Source: Blastocatellia bacterium (GTDB lineage: Bacteria; Acidobacteriota; Blastocatellia; UBA7656). From it: 64,000 nt of DNA. The position numbers were made by a program, and so were the translations under genes. The stretch is taken from assembly GCA_035275065.1 (NCBI GenBank), contig DATENM010000133.1, positions 87,324-151,323 of the forward strand, read 5' to 3'. The notes below the pieces were generated by a model, which saw only the letters and a program-made list of their open reading frames with translations, was not told the DNA's origin and made no database searches. This document shows positions 35,661 to 45,113 of this stretch, piece by piece (within the stretch, counting starts at the first letter, position 1; each line of letters begins with the position of its first letter).

Positions 35661-36530
35661 ATGATCTTTGAGAGGCTTGCCATCGTCGGCGTCGGGTTGA
35701 TCGGCGGGTCGTTTGCGATGGCGGCGAAAGAGGCGGGCCTTGCCCGGCGCATCAGCGGCTGGGATGATCGGGCGACGCTGGAAGAGGCGCTGCGGCGCGG
35801 CCTGATTGACGAGATCGAAGAATCGTTTGCCGGCGGCGGCTTCTGCCCTGCCGACCTGATTTACCTGGCGGCGCCGGTCGGCGGCATTCTGGATTTTCTG
35901 CAAACGCATGGCAAACAGGTGAAACGCGGCGCGATTGTCACCGACGCCGGCAGCACCAAAAGGCAGGTCTGCGGGGCCGCGCGAACGGCGATTACCGAGG
36001 GCGCGACTTTTATCGGCGGCCACCCGATGGCCGGCAGTCACGAACGCGGATTGGCCAATGCGCGGGCCGGCCTTTTCCGCGATTCGGCTTATGCCTTGAT
36101 TGGCGAAGACCCTGTGCCGAAGGGTTTGGACGCGGTGGCGTTGCGACTGTTCATTGAAGCGGTGCGCGCCATCGGCGCGCGGCCCGTGGTTATGAGCGCC
36201 GAGCGTCATGATCATGTGGTCGCGGCCATCAGTCATGCGCCGCAAGTATTGGCGACCGCGCTGGCCGTCAGTGTCGCCGACGCCAACGATGAAATGATGC
36301 CGCAACTGGCGGGCGCGGGTTTTGCGGATATGACGCGGCTGGCGGCAAGCCACTGGTCGGTGTGGGAAGATATTTGCGCGACGAATGGTGATGAGATTGC
36401 CGCCGCGCTCGGGCGCATCATCGGCACGCTTGAAACGCTGCGCGGGGAGCTGGCGGCAGGCGGCGGCCTGACGCAGACCGGCGCCGCCTTTCGCCGCGCT
36501 AACGAGCTGATGCGCCGCGCCGAAAAATGA
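35661..36530 (+). CDS. tyrA: Prephenate dehydrogenase
   Basis: About 289 residues. The N-terminal Rossmann fold has VGVGLIGGS, VTDAGSTK is the substrate-linked segment and GGHPMAGSHERG is the prephenate-binding loop with its His. It oxidises prephenate to 4-hydroxyphenylpyruvate for tyrosine. I use ATG 35661, after AGGTGAAGGG; the longer open frame from 35610 overlaps aroF. No ACT domain is present, so feedback control probably lies in the DAHP synthase. Confidence 0.94.
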   Translation: MIFERLAIVGVGLIGGSFAMAAKEAGLARRISGWDDRATLEEALRRGLIDEIEESFAGGGFCPADLIYLAAPVGGILDFLQTHGKQVKRGAIVTDAGSTKRQVCGAARTAITEGATFIGGHPMAGSHERGLANARAGLFRDSAYALIGEDPVPKGLDAVALRLFIEAVRAIGARPVVMSAERHDHVVAAISHAPQVLATALAVSVADANDEMMPQLAGAGFADMTRLAASHWSVWEDICATNGDEIAAALGRIIGTLETLRGELAAGGGLTQTGAAFRRANELMRRAEK

Positions 36531-36575
36531 TGAAGCACCGTTACTAAGAATTGAACTCATTGAAGGACATTATTC

Positions 36576-37325
36576 ATGGCGACTTATGTAATCGGAGACA
36601 TTCACGGGCGACCGCATCTGCTGGATCAACTGATCCACAACGTGCCGTGGGATATTCATAATGACAAGATCGTTTTCCTGGGCGATCTCATCGACCGTGG
36701 GGCGGATGCGCCCGGTGTCATCGAGCGCATCATGAAACTTGCAAACGATAACCCGAACGTCGTCGTCCTGCGCGGCAACCACGAACAGATGATGCTCGAT
36801 TGTCTCGACTATGGCGACTTGCAATGGCTGATCCCTGAAAACGGCGGGCTGGCGACGCTGACCGGCTATGGGTTTGACCTCGACGAATTGCAGGACGTTT
36901 CCGATATTCACATCCCCGAAGCGCACGTCGAGTTCATGCGCAGCTTGCCCTACTATCACGAAGACGAGCAGGCGATCTATGTTCACGCCGGGTTGATCCC
37001 CGGCGAATTGCCGGAGAACACCGACCCGGACGTGCTGCTCTGGACTCGCGATTTCGACTTCTTCAGAGGCTATGAAGGCAAGCTCTGTTTCTTTGGCCAC
37101 ACGCCGACGCATTATCTGCCCAAAGACGGGCGCACGCGCCGCTTCGGCATCTACATCCACGGCAGTTGCGTCGGCATAGATACCAGTGGCGACAGTGAAA
37201 GCCCGCTCTCTTGCATCGAGGTTGAAAACTTCGCTTTGTACCAAGCCCATCCCGCAGGCCATGTCGAAGTCGAACGGCTGCGCTCGCGCAAGCCCGCCGC
37301 TCAACCCGCCAAAGTCGCTTTGTGA
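36576..37325 (+). CDS. PPP-family serine/threonine phosphatase
   Basis: A 249-residue metallophosphatase with all three PPP signatures: GDIHG (7-11), GDLIDRG (36-42) and GNHEQ (67-71), plus later His ligands in YVHAGL and FFGHTPTH. Such enzymes act on phosphoproteins or dinucleotide polyphosphates; the class cannot be settled by eye. The ATG follows a weak site. The stop overlaps the next gene by four bases (GTGA), so the two form an operon. Confidence 0.92.
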   Translation: MATYVIGDIHGRPHLLDQLIHNVPWDIHNDKIVFLGDLIDRGADAPGVIERIMKLANDNPNVVVLRGNHEQMMLDCLDYGDLQWLIPENGGLATLTGYGFDLDELQDVSDIHIPEAHVEFMRSLPYYHEDEQAIYVHAGLIPGELPENTDPDVLLWTRDFDFFRGYEGKLCFFGHTPTHYLPKDGRTRRFGIYIHGSCVGIDTSGDSESPLSCIEVENFALYQAHPAGHVEVERLRSRKPAAQPAKVAL

Positions 37326-38005
37326 AGCCCCTCGCCCTAATGCGAATCGCCCTCTCCGCAAGCGTCGCGCGAAGGCTCGCTTGCGCGCTGTGGTTAGCGG
37401 CGCTGCTTGGCGTGCTCGCCTGCAAAAGCATCTTGCTTGATGAGCGATTTCACGGCGGCGAGCTGACGCGCTGGGCGGTGATGGACGATCCTGAAACGGT
37501 CGAGGGGCCATCGGTGTGGCGCGTCGAAGCGGACGGCTGGTTGCACCAGCGCAGCAATATCTGGGGCCGGCGCGGCGATTTCATTGGGCGCTGGTACGGC
37601 ACCATGTTGGTCGCGGGCTTCGCAAGCTGGCGGGATTACGCCTTCACTGTGAAAGCCAAGGCGAATGACAACGACGGCTTCGGCGTGGTCTTTCGCCTAC
37701 AGGACGGCGAGCATTTCTATCGCCTGCTCCTCATCAATGATGGGATGAGCGGCGGCCCGCTGGCGCGGTTAGACAAACGCGAAGGCGCTGACTACACTGA
37801 ACTTTGGTCGACACAGCGCACTTATAAGCAGGGAGCCGAGCTCCAAATCGAGGTCACCGCCGAGGGCGACCACCTGAGCGGCAAGCTGGATGGGCAGCCA
37901 TTGTTTGATGTGCGGGACACGGCTTACAGAAGCGGCAAGGTCGGGCTGTTCTGCTACGCACAGAACGATCAAGCGTTTGATGATGTGCGCGTCAGCGAGC
38001 GTTAA
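37322..38005 (+). CDS. Lipoprotein with concanavalin-like (DUF1080-type) domain
   Basis: A 227-residue protein starting with GTG in the stop of the phosphatase gene. The lipobox VLAC with C34 indicates a lipoprotein signal. The rest is a beta-sandwich of the LamG/DUF1080 kind (GFGVVFRLQDG, YRLLLIN, KVGLFCYAQNDQAFDDV), which usually binds or cleaves glycans. Catalytic residues are not evident, so binding is the safer guess. The coupling to a phosphatase gene is odd. Confidence 0.8.
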   Translation: MKPLALMRIALSASVARRLACALWLAALLGVLACKSILLDERFHGGELTRWAVMDDPETVEGPSVWRVEADGWLHQRSNIWGRRGDFIGRWYGTMLVAGFASWRDYAFTVKAKANDNDGFGVVFRLQDGEHFYRLLLINDGMSGGPLARLDKREGADYTELWSTQRTYKQGAELQIEVTAEGDHLSGKLDGQPLFDVRDTAYRSGKVGLFCYAQNDQAFDDVRVSER

Positions 38006-38017
38006 GAGGGAAGCATC

Positions 38018-39199
38018 ATGACACGAGCCGTCATTATCAGCGGCGCGCGAACGGCTATCGGGTCGTTTGGCGGCGCACTCAAAGACACGCCAACCCGCGA
38101 GCTAGGGCGCGTCGTTATCGAAGCCGCAACGCAGCGTGCGGGAATAGATAAGGGCGACATTGAAGAAGTCATTATGGGCAACGTGCTGCAAGCCGGCGGC
38201 GGCATGAACGCGGCGCGGCAATCGGCAATCGCCGCCGGCATCCCTGATGCGGTGCCTTCGTTCACCGTCAACAAGGTGTGTGGCTCCGGGCTGAAAGCCG
38301 TTGCCCTGGCCGCGCAAGCCATCGTCGCCGGCGACGCTGACTTGATTATCGCCGGCGGCGTTGAATCGATGAGCCGCGCGCCTTATTTGTTAAAGGAGGC
38401 GCGCTGGGGCTATCGCATGGGCAACGGCGAGATGATCGATTCGCTGTTGAGCGAAGGCTTGACCTGCGCGCTGGCCGGTTGCCACATGGGGATTACCGCC
38501 GAAAACGTCGCCGCCAAGTATGGCATCGCGCGCGCCGATCAGGATGCTTTTGCCGCGGAGAGCCAGCGCCGTGCCGCCGAAGCCATCGCCGCGGGCCGCT
38601 TCAAGGAAGAGATCGTGCCGGTCATGATCCCGCAGAAGAAAGGCGAGCCGCTGGCTTTTCAAACCGACGAGTACCCGCGCGCTGCTACCAACGCGGATGC
38701 GCTGGCGAAATTGCGCCCGGCGTTTATGAAAGAGAACGGCTCGGTGACGGCGGGCAATGCTTCGGGGATCAACGACGGCGCGGCGGCGCTCATTGTCGCC
38801 AGCCAGGAGCGCGTTCGTTTGATGGAGCTGGCGCCGATGGCAACCATTGTCGCTTACGCGGCGGGCGGCGTTGATCCTAAGCTAATGGGAATGGGGCCTG
38901 TGCCGGCCATTGAGCGGGCTCTTGAAAAAGCCGAGCTGACGCTTGCCGATATCGATCTGTTCGAGCTGAACGAAGCCTTTGCGGCGCAGAGTCTCGCCGT
39001 CGTCCGTGAGCTTGGCCTTGACCCGGCGCGCGTCAACGTCAATGGCGGCGCAATCGCTCTGGGTCATCCGATTGGCGCAAGCGGCGCGCGTGTCCTGGTG
39101 ACCTTGCTCTATGAGATGCGTCGCCGCAACGTCCGGCGCGGGCTCGCGGCGCTGTGCATTGGCGGCGGGCAGGGAATCGCCATGATCGTCGAGCGATAA
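38018..39199 (+). CDS. Acetyl-CoA C-acetyltransferase (thiolase)
   Basis: A 393-residue thiolase. Nucleophile C88 in VNKVCGSGLKAV, the His in GGAIALGHPIGASG and the second Cys in CIGGGQG are all in place. The length fits the biosynthetic/degradative thiolase II group: it condenses two acetyl-CoA or cleaves acetoacetyl-CoA in the cytoplasm. No other beta-oxidation or polyhydroxybutyrate gene is adjacent, so direction is unclear. The TPR-thioredoxin gene follows 30 bases after the stop. Confidence 0.95.
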   Translation: MTRAVIISGARTAIGSFGGALKDTPTRELGRVVIEAATQRAGIDKGDIEEVIMGNVLQAGGGMNAARQSAIAAGIPDAVPSFTVNKVCGSGLKAVALAAQAIVAGDADLIIAGGVESMSRAPYLLKEARWGYRMGNGEMIDSLLSEGLTCALAGCHMGITAENVAAKYGIARADQDAFAAESQRRAAEAIAAGRFKEEIVPVMIPQKKGEPLAFQTDEYPRAATNADALAKLRPAFMKENGSVTAGNASGINDGAAALIVASQERVRLMELAPMATIVAYAAGGVDPKLMGMGPVPAIERALEKAELTLADIDLFELNEAFAAQSLAVVRELGLDPARVNVNGGAIALGHPIGASGARVLVTLLYEMRRRNVRRGLAALCIGGGQGIAMIVER

Positions 39200-39229
39200 T
39201 TGCCAGCCGCGCGTGGAGGAATCATCTGC

Positions 39230-41161
39230 ATGAGTCGCAAAGTAATTGTCCTTAACCTTCTACTTTTCCTTATCGTGCCCGCGGCAATGGCGCGGCAGCA
39301 GCCGGAAAAGCCGCAAGCCTCTGCCAGCCAAACATCCGAAGAAGCCGTCAACCTGATGATTAAGCAGCAGCGTTATGATGAAGCCATCGTGCTGCTGGAA
39401 GACGCCCTTAAACGCGAGCCGAATGCCGCCGACCTGTACCAGCGGCTCGGCAAGACCCGCTTCGTCAAGAGTGTGGCGACCAGAGACGCCGCGCTTGAGG
39501 CAAAGGCATTCGAGTCGTTTCGCCGCGCCGTCGAGCTGGCGCCGCAGCGCCCCGACCTGCTTCATTCGCTCGCGGCTGCCCTGATGCTGACGCGGCGAAA
39601 TGACGAAGCCATCGCGGTCTGTGATCGCGCGATTGGCCGCGACGCCACCTACCTGCCCGCCTACGCGCTCAAGTGGGAAGTGATGTTGAAGCGGCCGGAC
39701 ATTGAAACGCAGGCGCAAGCGGTCCGCGCGGAGATTGACCGGCTGCTCGCCGCAAACAAGAGCGAGCCGGCGCTCGCCATCGCCAGCAAGGGCTTCGAGA
39801 TGATCGCCGATGAACAGGCGATGGAGAAGATCAATGACCGTGTATTGAGTGAGTATCCGAAAGGCGATTGGGCACAAAACATTCTTGCTCAGCGCGCTTT
39901 TGAAGAACCGGACAACGACAAGCGGGCCGGCCTGCTTGACGCCTTCATCGCCCGTTATCCCGCTGACCCGCGCGCTTCGCTGATTTATTCAGAGATGTTT
40001 CGCATCCGGGCCCAGCAAGCGGCGTCGCCCATCGCTCGCCTCGCGGAAATCGGTGATGCGTGGATCGCTCATGCGACGGGGACGGCTTATTTGATGGTTC
40101 TCGCGCGAGCCAAAGTCGCGCTCGTTCTTGCCGAGCGGCACGGCAATCTCGATCACGCTGAAGCGGTCGCTAAAGACGCCGTGAAGATCGCGCAGGGCCT
40201 GACGACGGATTCGCCGCTGGTTGCCGGCGAGCCGCCCGCCGACCGCGAGCCGCTGATTGCGCGGCTCAAACTGGACGCGCAGATGGCGCTCGGCTTCGTG
40301 CATCTGCGGCAGGGACGGATTGCCGACGCCGCTGGCGAGTTGAGCGGCCCGCTGGAAGCGGTCGTCAAGCAGGTCGAACGCGACGGCTATGTCCTCTGGC
40401 GTGATGCCGACCTGCGCGAGCTTGGCCTGCCGCCCCGCGTTCTCTGGCTTGCCGAGCTTTATCAGGCGCAAGGCAAGTACGATAAGGCCGCGAAGTACTT
40501 GCTCGCCGCCGTCAGCGATGAAGATTACAGAAACCGAATCGTCCAATCGCAACTGCCCTTGGTTTACAGCAAGCTTGGGCGCACGGCGCAGGCGGCCTCG
40601 GCAGACTTCGATCAAGCCATGCAGCGTTATCGCGCTTTGACGACGACGACCGCGGGAGTCCGCGACGAAGAGAAGCGGCGATTGCTGGCGACCCGCATGG
40701 ATGTGGCGGCTCCCGACTTCAAAGTGACACGGCTCGACAAGAAAGCCGTGAGCCTTGCGGACCTCAAAGGCAAAGTGGCGGTGCTGGTCTTCTGGGCGAC
40801 ATGGTGCGGGCCGTGTATGGTCGAGATGCCGCGGCTTCAGGAAGCCGTCAAGAAATACGCCGCCAACCCGGAGGTGATTTTTCTTGCCATCAGCGTGGAC
40901 GAGCGCAGGCTCGCCGTTCGCCCCTTCATCGAGCGCAACGGTTTTCGCCTGCCCGTGGCTTATGATGAAACCGGGGCCGGGGCGTTCGGCGTCAGCGGCA
41001 TCCCGACGATGGTTATTCTTGACCGCCGGGGGCGCGTCGCCTTCCGCGAACAGGGAATGGGCGGCGATGCCGACCGTTACGTCGAGCGGCTGAGCTGGCG
41101 CATCGATGAGCTACTGAGCGAGAAACCCGCCGGCGACAATTCGAAGGTGACGAATGAATGA
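39230..41161 (+). CDS. Exported TPR protein with C-terminal TlpA-like thioredoxin domain
   Basis: About 643 residues. ATG 39230 has TGGAGGA upstream. A signal peptide (to AMA near residue 22) is followed by TPR-like helices from about 30 to 480. A TlpA/AhpC-type redoxin domain from about 490 carries WCGPC near residue 525 and the cis-Pro in SGIPTMVILD. It should act as a thiol-disulfide reductase outside the cytoplasm, with the TPR part binding partner proteins. The stop overlaps the next small gene by eight bases. Confidence 0.9.
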   Translation: MSRKVIVLNLLLFLIVPAAMARQQPEKPQASASQTSEEAVNLMIKQQRYDEAIVLLEDALKREPNAADLYQRLGKTRFVKSVATRDAALEAKAFESFRRAVELAPQRPDLLHSLAAALMLTRRNDEAIAVCDRAIGRDATYLPAYALKWEVMLKRPDIETQAQAVRAEIDRLLAANKSEPALAIASKGFEMIADEQAMEKINDRVLSEYPKGDWAQNILAQRAFEEPDNDKRAGLLDAFIARYPADPRASLIYSEMFRIRAQQAASPIARLAEIGDAWIAHATGTAYLMVLARAKVALVLAERHGNLDHAEAVAKDAVKIAQGLTTDSPLVAGEPPADREPLIARLKLDAQMALGFVHLRQGRIADAAGELSGPLEAVVKQVERDGYVLWRDADLRELGLPPRVLWLAELYQAQGKYDKAAKYLLAAVSDEDYRNRIVQSQLPLVYSKLGRTAQAASADFDQAMQRYRALTTTTAGVRDEEKRRLLATRMDVAAPDFKVTRLDKKAVSLADLKGKVAVLVFWATWCGPCMVEMPRLQEAVKKYAANPEVIFLAISVDERRLAVRPFIERNGFRLPVAYDETGAGAFGVSGIPTMVILDRRGRVAFREQGMGGDADRYVERLSWRIDELLSEKPAGDNSKVTNE

Positions 41162-41483
41162 AATGGGCCACCCTTTGATGCGCATTACACCCGGCTCGCC
41201 GGTGATCGTCTATCTGCACAGCCCGCGCGAAAAGCTTTGGGGCTTGATGTATGAGCTGAACACGGCGGGGGTTTTCCTGCGCGGCATCGATCTGAACGCG
41301 TTCGACGACTGGACGGCGATGATCGTTCGTGGCGAGCGCAACATCGGCCTCAGTCATGTCTTCGTGCCGATGTGGCGCGTCGAGCGGTTATCGCTGGATG
41401 AAACGATTGACGACCTGCCTTCGATGGCCGACCGCTTTCTTCAGCGCGTCGGCATCACGGTTAATGAGTACCTGGGACTTTAG
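41154..41483 (+). CDS. Small conserved-looking protein, possible Sm-like barrel
   Basis: A 109-residue protein, translationally coupled to the TPR-thioredoxin gene. It opens with beta strands (SPVIVYLHS, KLWGLMYEL, GVFLRGID) and has FVPMWRVERLSLDE, a layout like Sm/Hfq barrels, then helices. The resemblance is by strand pattern only, and I recognise no family. The stop lies one base before a heptamer repeat array. Confidence 0.6.
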   Translation: MNEMGHPLMRITPGSPVIVYLHSPREKLWGLMYELNTAGVFLRGIDLNAFDDWTAMIVRGERNIGLSHVFVPMWRVERLSLDETIDDLPSMADRFLQRVGITVNEYLGL

Positions 41484-41598
41484 GAATTGCGGATTGCGGA
41501 ATCTGGAACCTCGGATTCTCTTCAGAGCTTAATATTGCCCAATATTGAATAGAATTCAGGGATGAGTTCGATAATCCGCAATCCGCAATCCGCAATTC
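41484..41598. repeat. Inverted ATTGCGG heptamer array between convergent stops
   Basis: Left arm 41484-41500 pairs perfectly over 17 bases with the right side (to 41598). The right arm has three tandem ATCCGCA units and the left has two ATTGCGG units. The element fills the entire gap between two convergent genes, starting one base after one stop and ending one base before the other. It could serve as a two-way 3'-end structure. Confidence 0.85.
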
Positions 41599-41599
41599 T

Positions 41600-42529
41600 T
41601 CATTGCTCCTGAAGGTGCTGAAAGACTTCCGGGTCAATCTTCGCTGAATAGACCGCCGTGTTGATGATGATCTCCTGAACAAATTTGCCATCCTGGGTCA
41701 TCAAACGGCGTACAGGCACGAGCGTGTTCTGCACCACCTTGAACGGCGTGTAGAAGTATTTCAGCAGGTATTTCGTCGGCGGCTGGCTGTCGTCGAGCTT
41801 GACTTCATACTCGCACTGCACAACGCGATAGGTCTTGACGCTGACCCAGAAGCGCGTCTTGTCGCCGTTGGGCGTCGTCAGGTCGATCATGTTTGTCTCG
41901 ACGCCGACCACCGTGTCCGGGCCGACCAGCTCGATCTTCGAGCCGTCTTCTTTGTAGCGCAACAGGGCCGTGTATTCGTGCGTCAACTGGGCGCGAAAGG
42001 CGCGCTCGGCGCTCGGATTCAAAGTCATATACTGGCCGTTCTGCGCCGACCAGACGCTAGCGCCGTTAAAGCCGATGACGTACTTGATGGCCGGCCGGTT
42101 GCCATCGGCGCTGCCGGGCGACATCATCTCCAGGTCAACGCGCAGCAAATCCTGCCAGGACTTCTCGCGCCGCATGGCGCGCAGGCTGTAATTGCCCGTC
42201 AGGTCGCCCTGATCGCTGGCCAGCCGGATCGTGCCTTCCTCTTGAATGGCGGCGCGCGCGGTTTCGAGCCCTTTACGCCCGCCATAAGCAAAAATCGCCG
42301 TCTCAACCAGCAGCTCAACCGGCGACAGCTTCGTCTGCGTGGCTTTGGCCTCGGCTTTCTTCTTTTCCAGCTCTTTATCTGACGGCAGCTTGCTATCGTC
42401 TTTCTGTTGAGCCGGCGCCGCCGGGCGCTGTGCTATGGCCAGCGGTGCGCCGGTGATGAAAGCGATGAGCAGTAGAGCAAAAACGTGCCGCGTGGCACTG
42501 ATGTATCGCGTGGCAATCAAGCGTCCCAA
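41600..42529 (-). CDS. Exported protein of unknown function, LolA-like fold possible
   Basis: A 309-residue protein with a signal peptide (ending near APLAIAQ), a charged linker rich in Lys/Glu/Ala, and a long beta-rich domain that resembles outer-membrane lipoprotein-sorting (LolA-like) proteins by strand pattern. It begins with TTG at 42529, eight bases after GGAGGAG. No catalytic motif seen. Similar proteins are common in Acidobacteriota and are uncharacterised. Confidence 0.75.
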   Translation of the reverse strand: MGRLIATRYISATRHVFALLLIAFITGAPLAIAQRPAAPAQQKDDSKLPSDKELEKKKAEAKATQTKLSPVELLVETAIFAYGGRKGLETARAAIQEEGTIRLASDQGDLTGNYSLRAMRREKSWQDLLRVDLEMMSPGSADGNRPAIKYVIGFNGASVWSAQNGQYMTLNPSAERAFRAQLTHEYTALLRYKEDGSKIELVGPDTVVGVETNMIDLTTPNGDKTRFWVSVKTYRVVQCEYEVKLDDSQPPTKYLLKYFYTPFKVVQNTLVPVRRLMTQDGKFVQEIIINTAVYSAKIDPEVFQHLQEQ

Positions 42530-42782
42530 GTTAGCTTCTCCTCCAAAACTCTAAATCAGTTTACTGGGATAACCTCTGGTAGTGTTTCCAACCCAAAAGA
42601 TTCTAGCACATCACGAAGCGCCGGCGCAGCCGGTCGCCGCGCCACCGAGAGAATGCCGCTGCCCTACGTTATTGCGCGCCATTCAACACCGGCTGCGCCT
42701 TGCACAAGCGGTCGGGACTTTTGGTTGCCGCCTTGAAATCACTGCTATAGAATCCCCGCAGGCTAAGAAATCGGAGGGAGCT

Positions 42783-43739
42783 ATGAAGATTGGTATACTC
42801 GTCGGGCGCGAGGGGACGTTTCCGCAGGCGCTCATCAGCGAAATCAACGGGCGGAACGCCGGCGTCACCGCCGAATATGTCAAGCTTGGCGGGGTGCGCA
42901 TGGCCGCGCCGCTCGAATACGACACCATCGTAGATCGCATCTCGCATGAGATTCCGTTCTACCGCGCCTACTTGAAGTCGGCAGTGCTTTCAGGCACCAA
43001 GGTGCTAAACAATCCCTTCTGGTGGACGGCGGACGATAAATTCTTCAACTACTCGCTGGCCACTTACCTCGGCATTGCCATCCCCAAGACCGTGCTGCTG
43101 CCGCAGAAAGAGTATAAAGAGGGCGTGGTGTCGGAGAGCTTACGCAACCTGGAATACCCGCTCGACTGGCAGGGCATCATCGATTATGTCGGCCTGCCGG
43201 CGTTCATCAAACCGTACGACGGCGGCGGCTGGCGCGGGGTGTCGCGGGTCAACACCTTCGAAGAGCTGATGGAGAAGTACGACGCCAGCGGCACCGATTG
43301 CATGGTCTTGCAGGAGTTCATCCCCTTCGATCATTACGTGCGCTCGTACTGCATCGGCAAGCGCGATGTCTGCCCGATGACTTACGACCCGACCTTCCAG
43401 CGTTACCTGGTGGTTGACAATTACCTCGACCCGGCGACCGAAGATCGCGTGCGCCGCGAGACCATTCTGATTAACGAAGCGCTCGGCTATGACATCAACA
43501 CCGTCGAGTTTGCGATCAAAGACGGCATCCCCTACGCGATTGATTACATGAACCCCGCGCCCGACGCCGACTGGTGGTCGGTCGGGTCAATTTACTTCAA
43601 GTGGATGGTCGAGAAGGTCGCAGACCTCGCCGTAGACACGGCGCTGCACGGCGAGCCGACCTTGAAGCAGCATCGCTGGATCGATCTGCTCAACGACGAG
43701 ATCAAGCGGCCCGGCGTCGGCCAGATTGCCGGCGCATAG
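42783..43739 (+). CDS. ATP-grasp ligase (cassette gene 1)
   Basis: A 318-residue ATP-grasp enzyme; the start at ATG 42783 follows GGAGGG. A RimK/Ddl-like N-terminal part is followed by the ATP-binding lysine segment AFIKPYDGGGWRGV, the hinge MVLQEFIP and metal-binding acidic residues near INTVEFAIKDG, then IDYMNPAPDA. It should activate a carboxylate as acyl phosphate and join it to an amine. It is followed 11 bases on by a circularly permuted ATP-grasp and then by a GCS2-type ligase. Product unknown. Confidence 0.88.
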   Translation: MKIGILVGREGTFPQALISEINGRNAGVTAEYVKLGGVRMAAPLEYDTIVDRISHEIPFYRAYLKSAVLSGTKVLNNPFWWTADDKFFNYSLATYLGIAIPKTVLLPQKEYKEGVVSESLRNLEYPLDWQGIIDYVGLPAFIKPYDGGGWRGVSRVNTFEELMEKYDASGTDCMVLQEFIPFDHYVRSYCIGKRDVCPMTYDPTFQRYLVVDNYLDPATEDRVRRETILINEALGYDINTVEFAIKDGIPYAIDYMNPAPDADWWSVGSIYFKWMVEKVADLAVDTALHGEPTLKQHRWIDLLNDEIKRPGVGQIAGA

Positions 43740-43750
43740 AAAGGACCCCG

Positions 43751-45091
43751 ATGAGCGACGCCGTGCAGGAATACAACGCGCTGATCGAGCGGCAGCCGCA
43801 GTTGCTTGAAGCGTCACGCGATTTTCTTGAAGCTCGCCTGAACGAGGTGCAATTGATCTTTGGCGGGCGCTTGCTGACGCCTTACCTGCGGCCCCACTTC
43901 GTCACCCGCGACGAATGGCGACGCATCACCGCGGCTTGCGAGACCGTCTGGAGCGCCATTGAAAAGGTCGGACGCGAAGCGCCCGGCGACGCTTTGATGC
44001 TGGAGCAGATCGGGCTGACCGCGGGCGAGCGCGAGCTGGTCGCCGTAGACCCCGGATACCCGGACGTCTCTGTCACCTCGCGCCTGGATTCGTTCCTGAC
44101 CACGAGCAGTTATCAGTTCGTTGAGCTGAACGCCGAATGCCCGGCGGGCATCGCTTATGCCGATGTGGCGGCGGAGATATTCATGGACTTGCCGCTGATG
44201 CGCGAGTTCCGCAAGACGCACGATGTCGCGCCGATGTATTGCCGCCAGCACATGCTCGACGCGCTGCTGAAGATTTACGCGGTGGCGCGCGGCCAGGGCG
44301 AGCGCCCGCAAATCGGCATCGTGGATTACAAAGGCTTGCCGACGCAGCGCGAGTTCGAGATGTTTAAAGCTTACTTCGAGCAGCACGGCTACGCGGCGAC
44401 GATTGCCGACCCGCGCGAGGTCAGCCTCCGCGGCGGCGAGCTCTATCACGAAGATTTCCGCATTGATCTGGTTTACCGCCGCGTGCTGACGACCGAGCTG
44501 CTTGAGAAGAAGGACGAGTGCGGCGACTTCATCAACGCTTACAAACAACAGGCCGCCGTCTTCGTCAATTCGTTCCGCACCAAGTACGTCCACAAGAAGA
44601 TGCTCTTCGGCGTGCTGACCGACGAGCGCCATCAGCATTACTTCACCGAAGCCGAGCGCCGGGCCATCGCGCAACACGTCCCGTGGACGCGGCGCGTCGA
44701 AGCCGCTCGCACGACGCACGCCGGGCAAGAGGTGGACTTGCTTGAATACATCCGCGAGCAGCGCCATAACCTGGTGCTGAAGCCGAACGATGACTATGGC
44801 GGGCACGGCGTTTATATCGGCTGGGAGTCGAGCGAGGGCGAATGGGATGCGGCCATTGAAGCGGCGCTGCGCGGCGATTACCTGGCGCAGGAGCGCGTCA
44901 CCACGTCGCGCGAGCTGTTCCCCTACATTGATCAGGCGGAAGGCCGCGTTGAGATGATCGAACAATTGCTCGACGTTGACCCGCTGCTGTTCTTCGGCAA
45001 AGTGCAGGGCGGCTTCACGCGCCTGTCCTCGTCGTCGCTGGCCAACGTCACTTCGGGCGCAGGCATGGTGCCGACCTTGCTGTGCGATTGA
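43751..45091 (+). CDS. Circularly permuted ATP-grasp ligase (cassette gene 2)
   Basis: About 446 residues starting at ATG 43751 with AAAGGA upstream. The segments VELNAECPAGIAYADV and LVLKPNDDYGGHGVYIGWE are typical of circularly permuted ATP-grasp proteins, in which the ATP-binding Lys loop comes late in the chain. The family forms amide bonds, often in peptide metabolites. It lies 11 bases after the first ATP-grasp gene, so the two enzymes are probably made together. The longer open frame from 43574 overlaps the previous gene and is rejected. Confidence 0.85.
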   Translation: MSDAVQEYNALIERQPQLLEASRDFLEARLNEVQLIFGGRLLTPYLRPHFVTRDEWRRITAACETVWSAIEKVGREAPGDALMLEQIGLTAGERELVAVDPGYPDVSVTSRLDSFLTTSSYQFVELNAECPAGIAYADVAAEIFMDLPLMREFRKTHDVAPMYCRQHMLDALLKIYAVARGQGERPQIGIVDYKGLPTQREFEMFKAYFEQHGYAATIADPREVSLRGGELYHEDFRIDLVYRRVLTTELLEKKDECGDFINAYKQQAAVFVNSFRTKYVHKKMLFGVLTDERHQHYFTEAERRAIAQHVPWTRRVEAARTTHAGQEVDLLEYIREQRHNLVLKPNDDYGGHGVYIGWESSEGEWDAAIEAALRGDYLAQERVTTSRELFPYIDQAEGRVEMIEQLLDVDPLLFFGKVQGGFTRLSSSSLANVTSGAGMVPTLLCD

Positions 45092-45113
45092 TGGCTAAGT
45101 TAAGGAGAATTTG

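Noticed and set aside
35373..36560. Long minus-strand frame opposite aroF and tyrA
   Set aside because: The plus strand encodes two clearly recognisable enzymes; the minus frame is Arg-rich and featureless.
43814..44965. Long minus-strand frame opposite the second ATP-grasp gene
   Set aside because: Antisense to a conserved ligase and of shadow composition.
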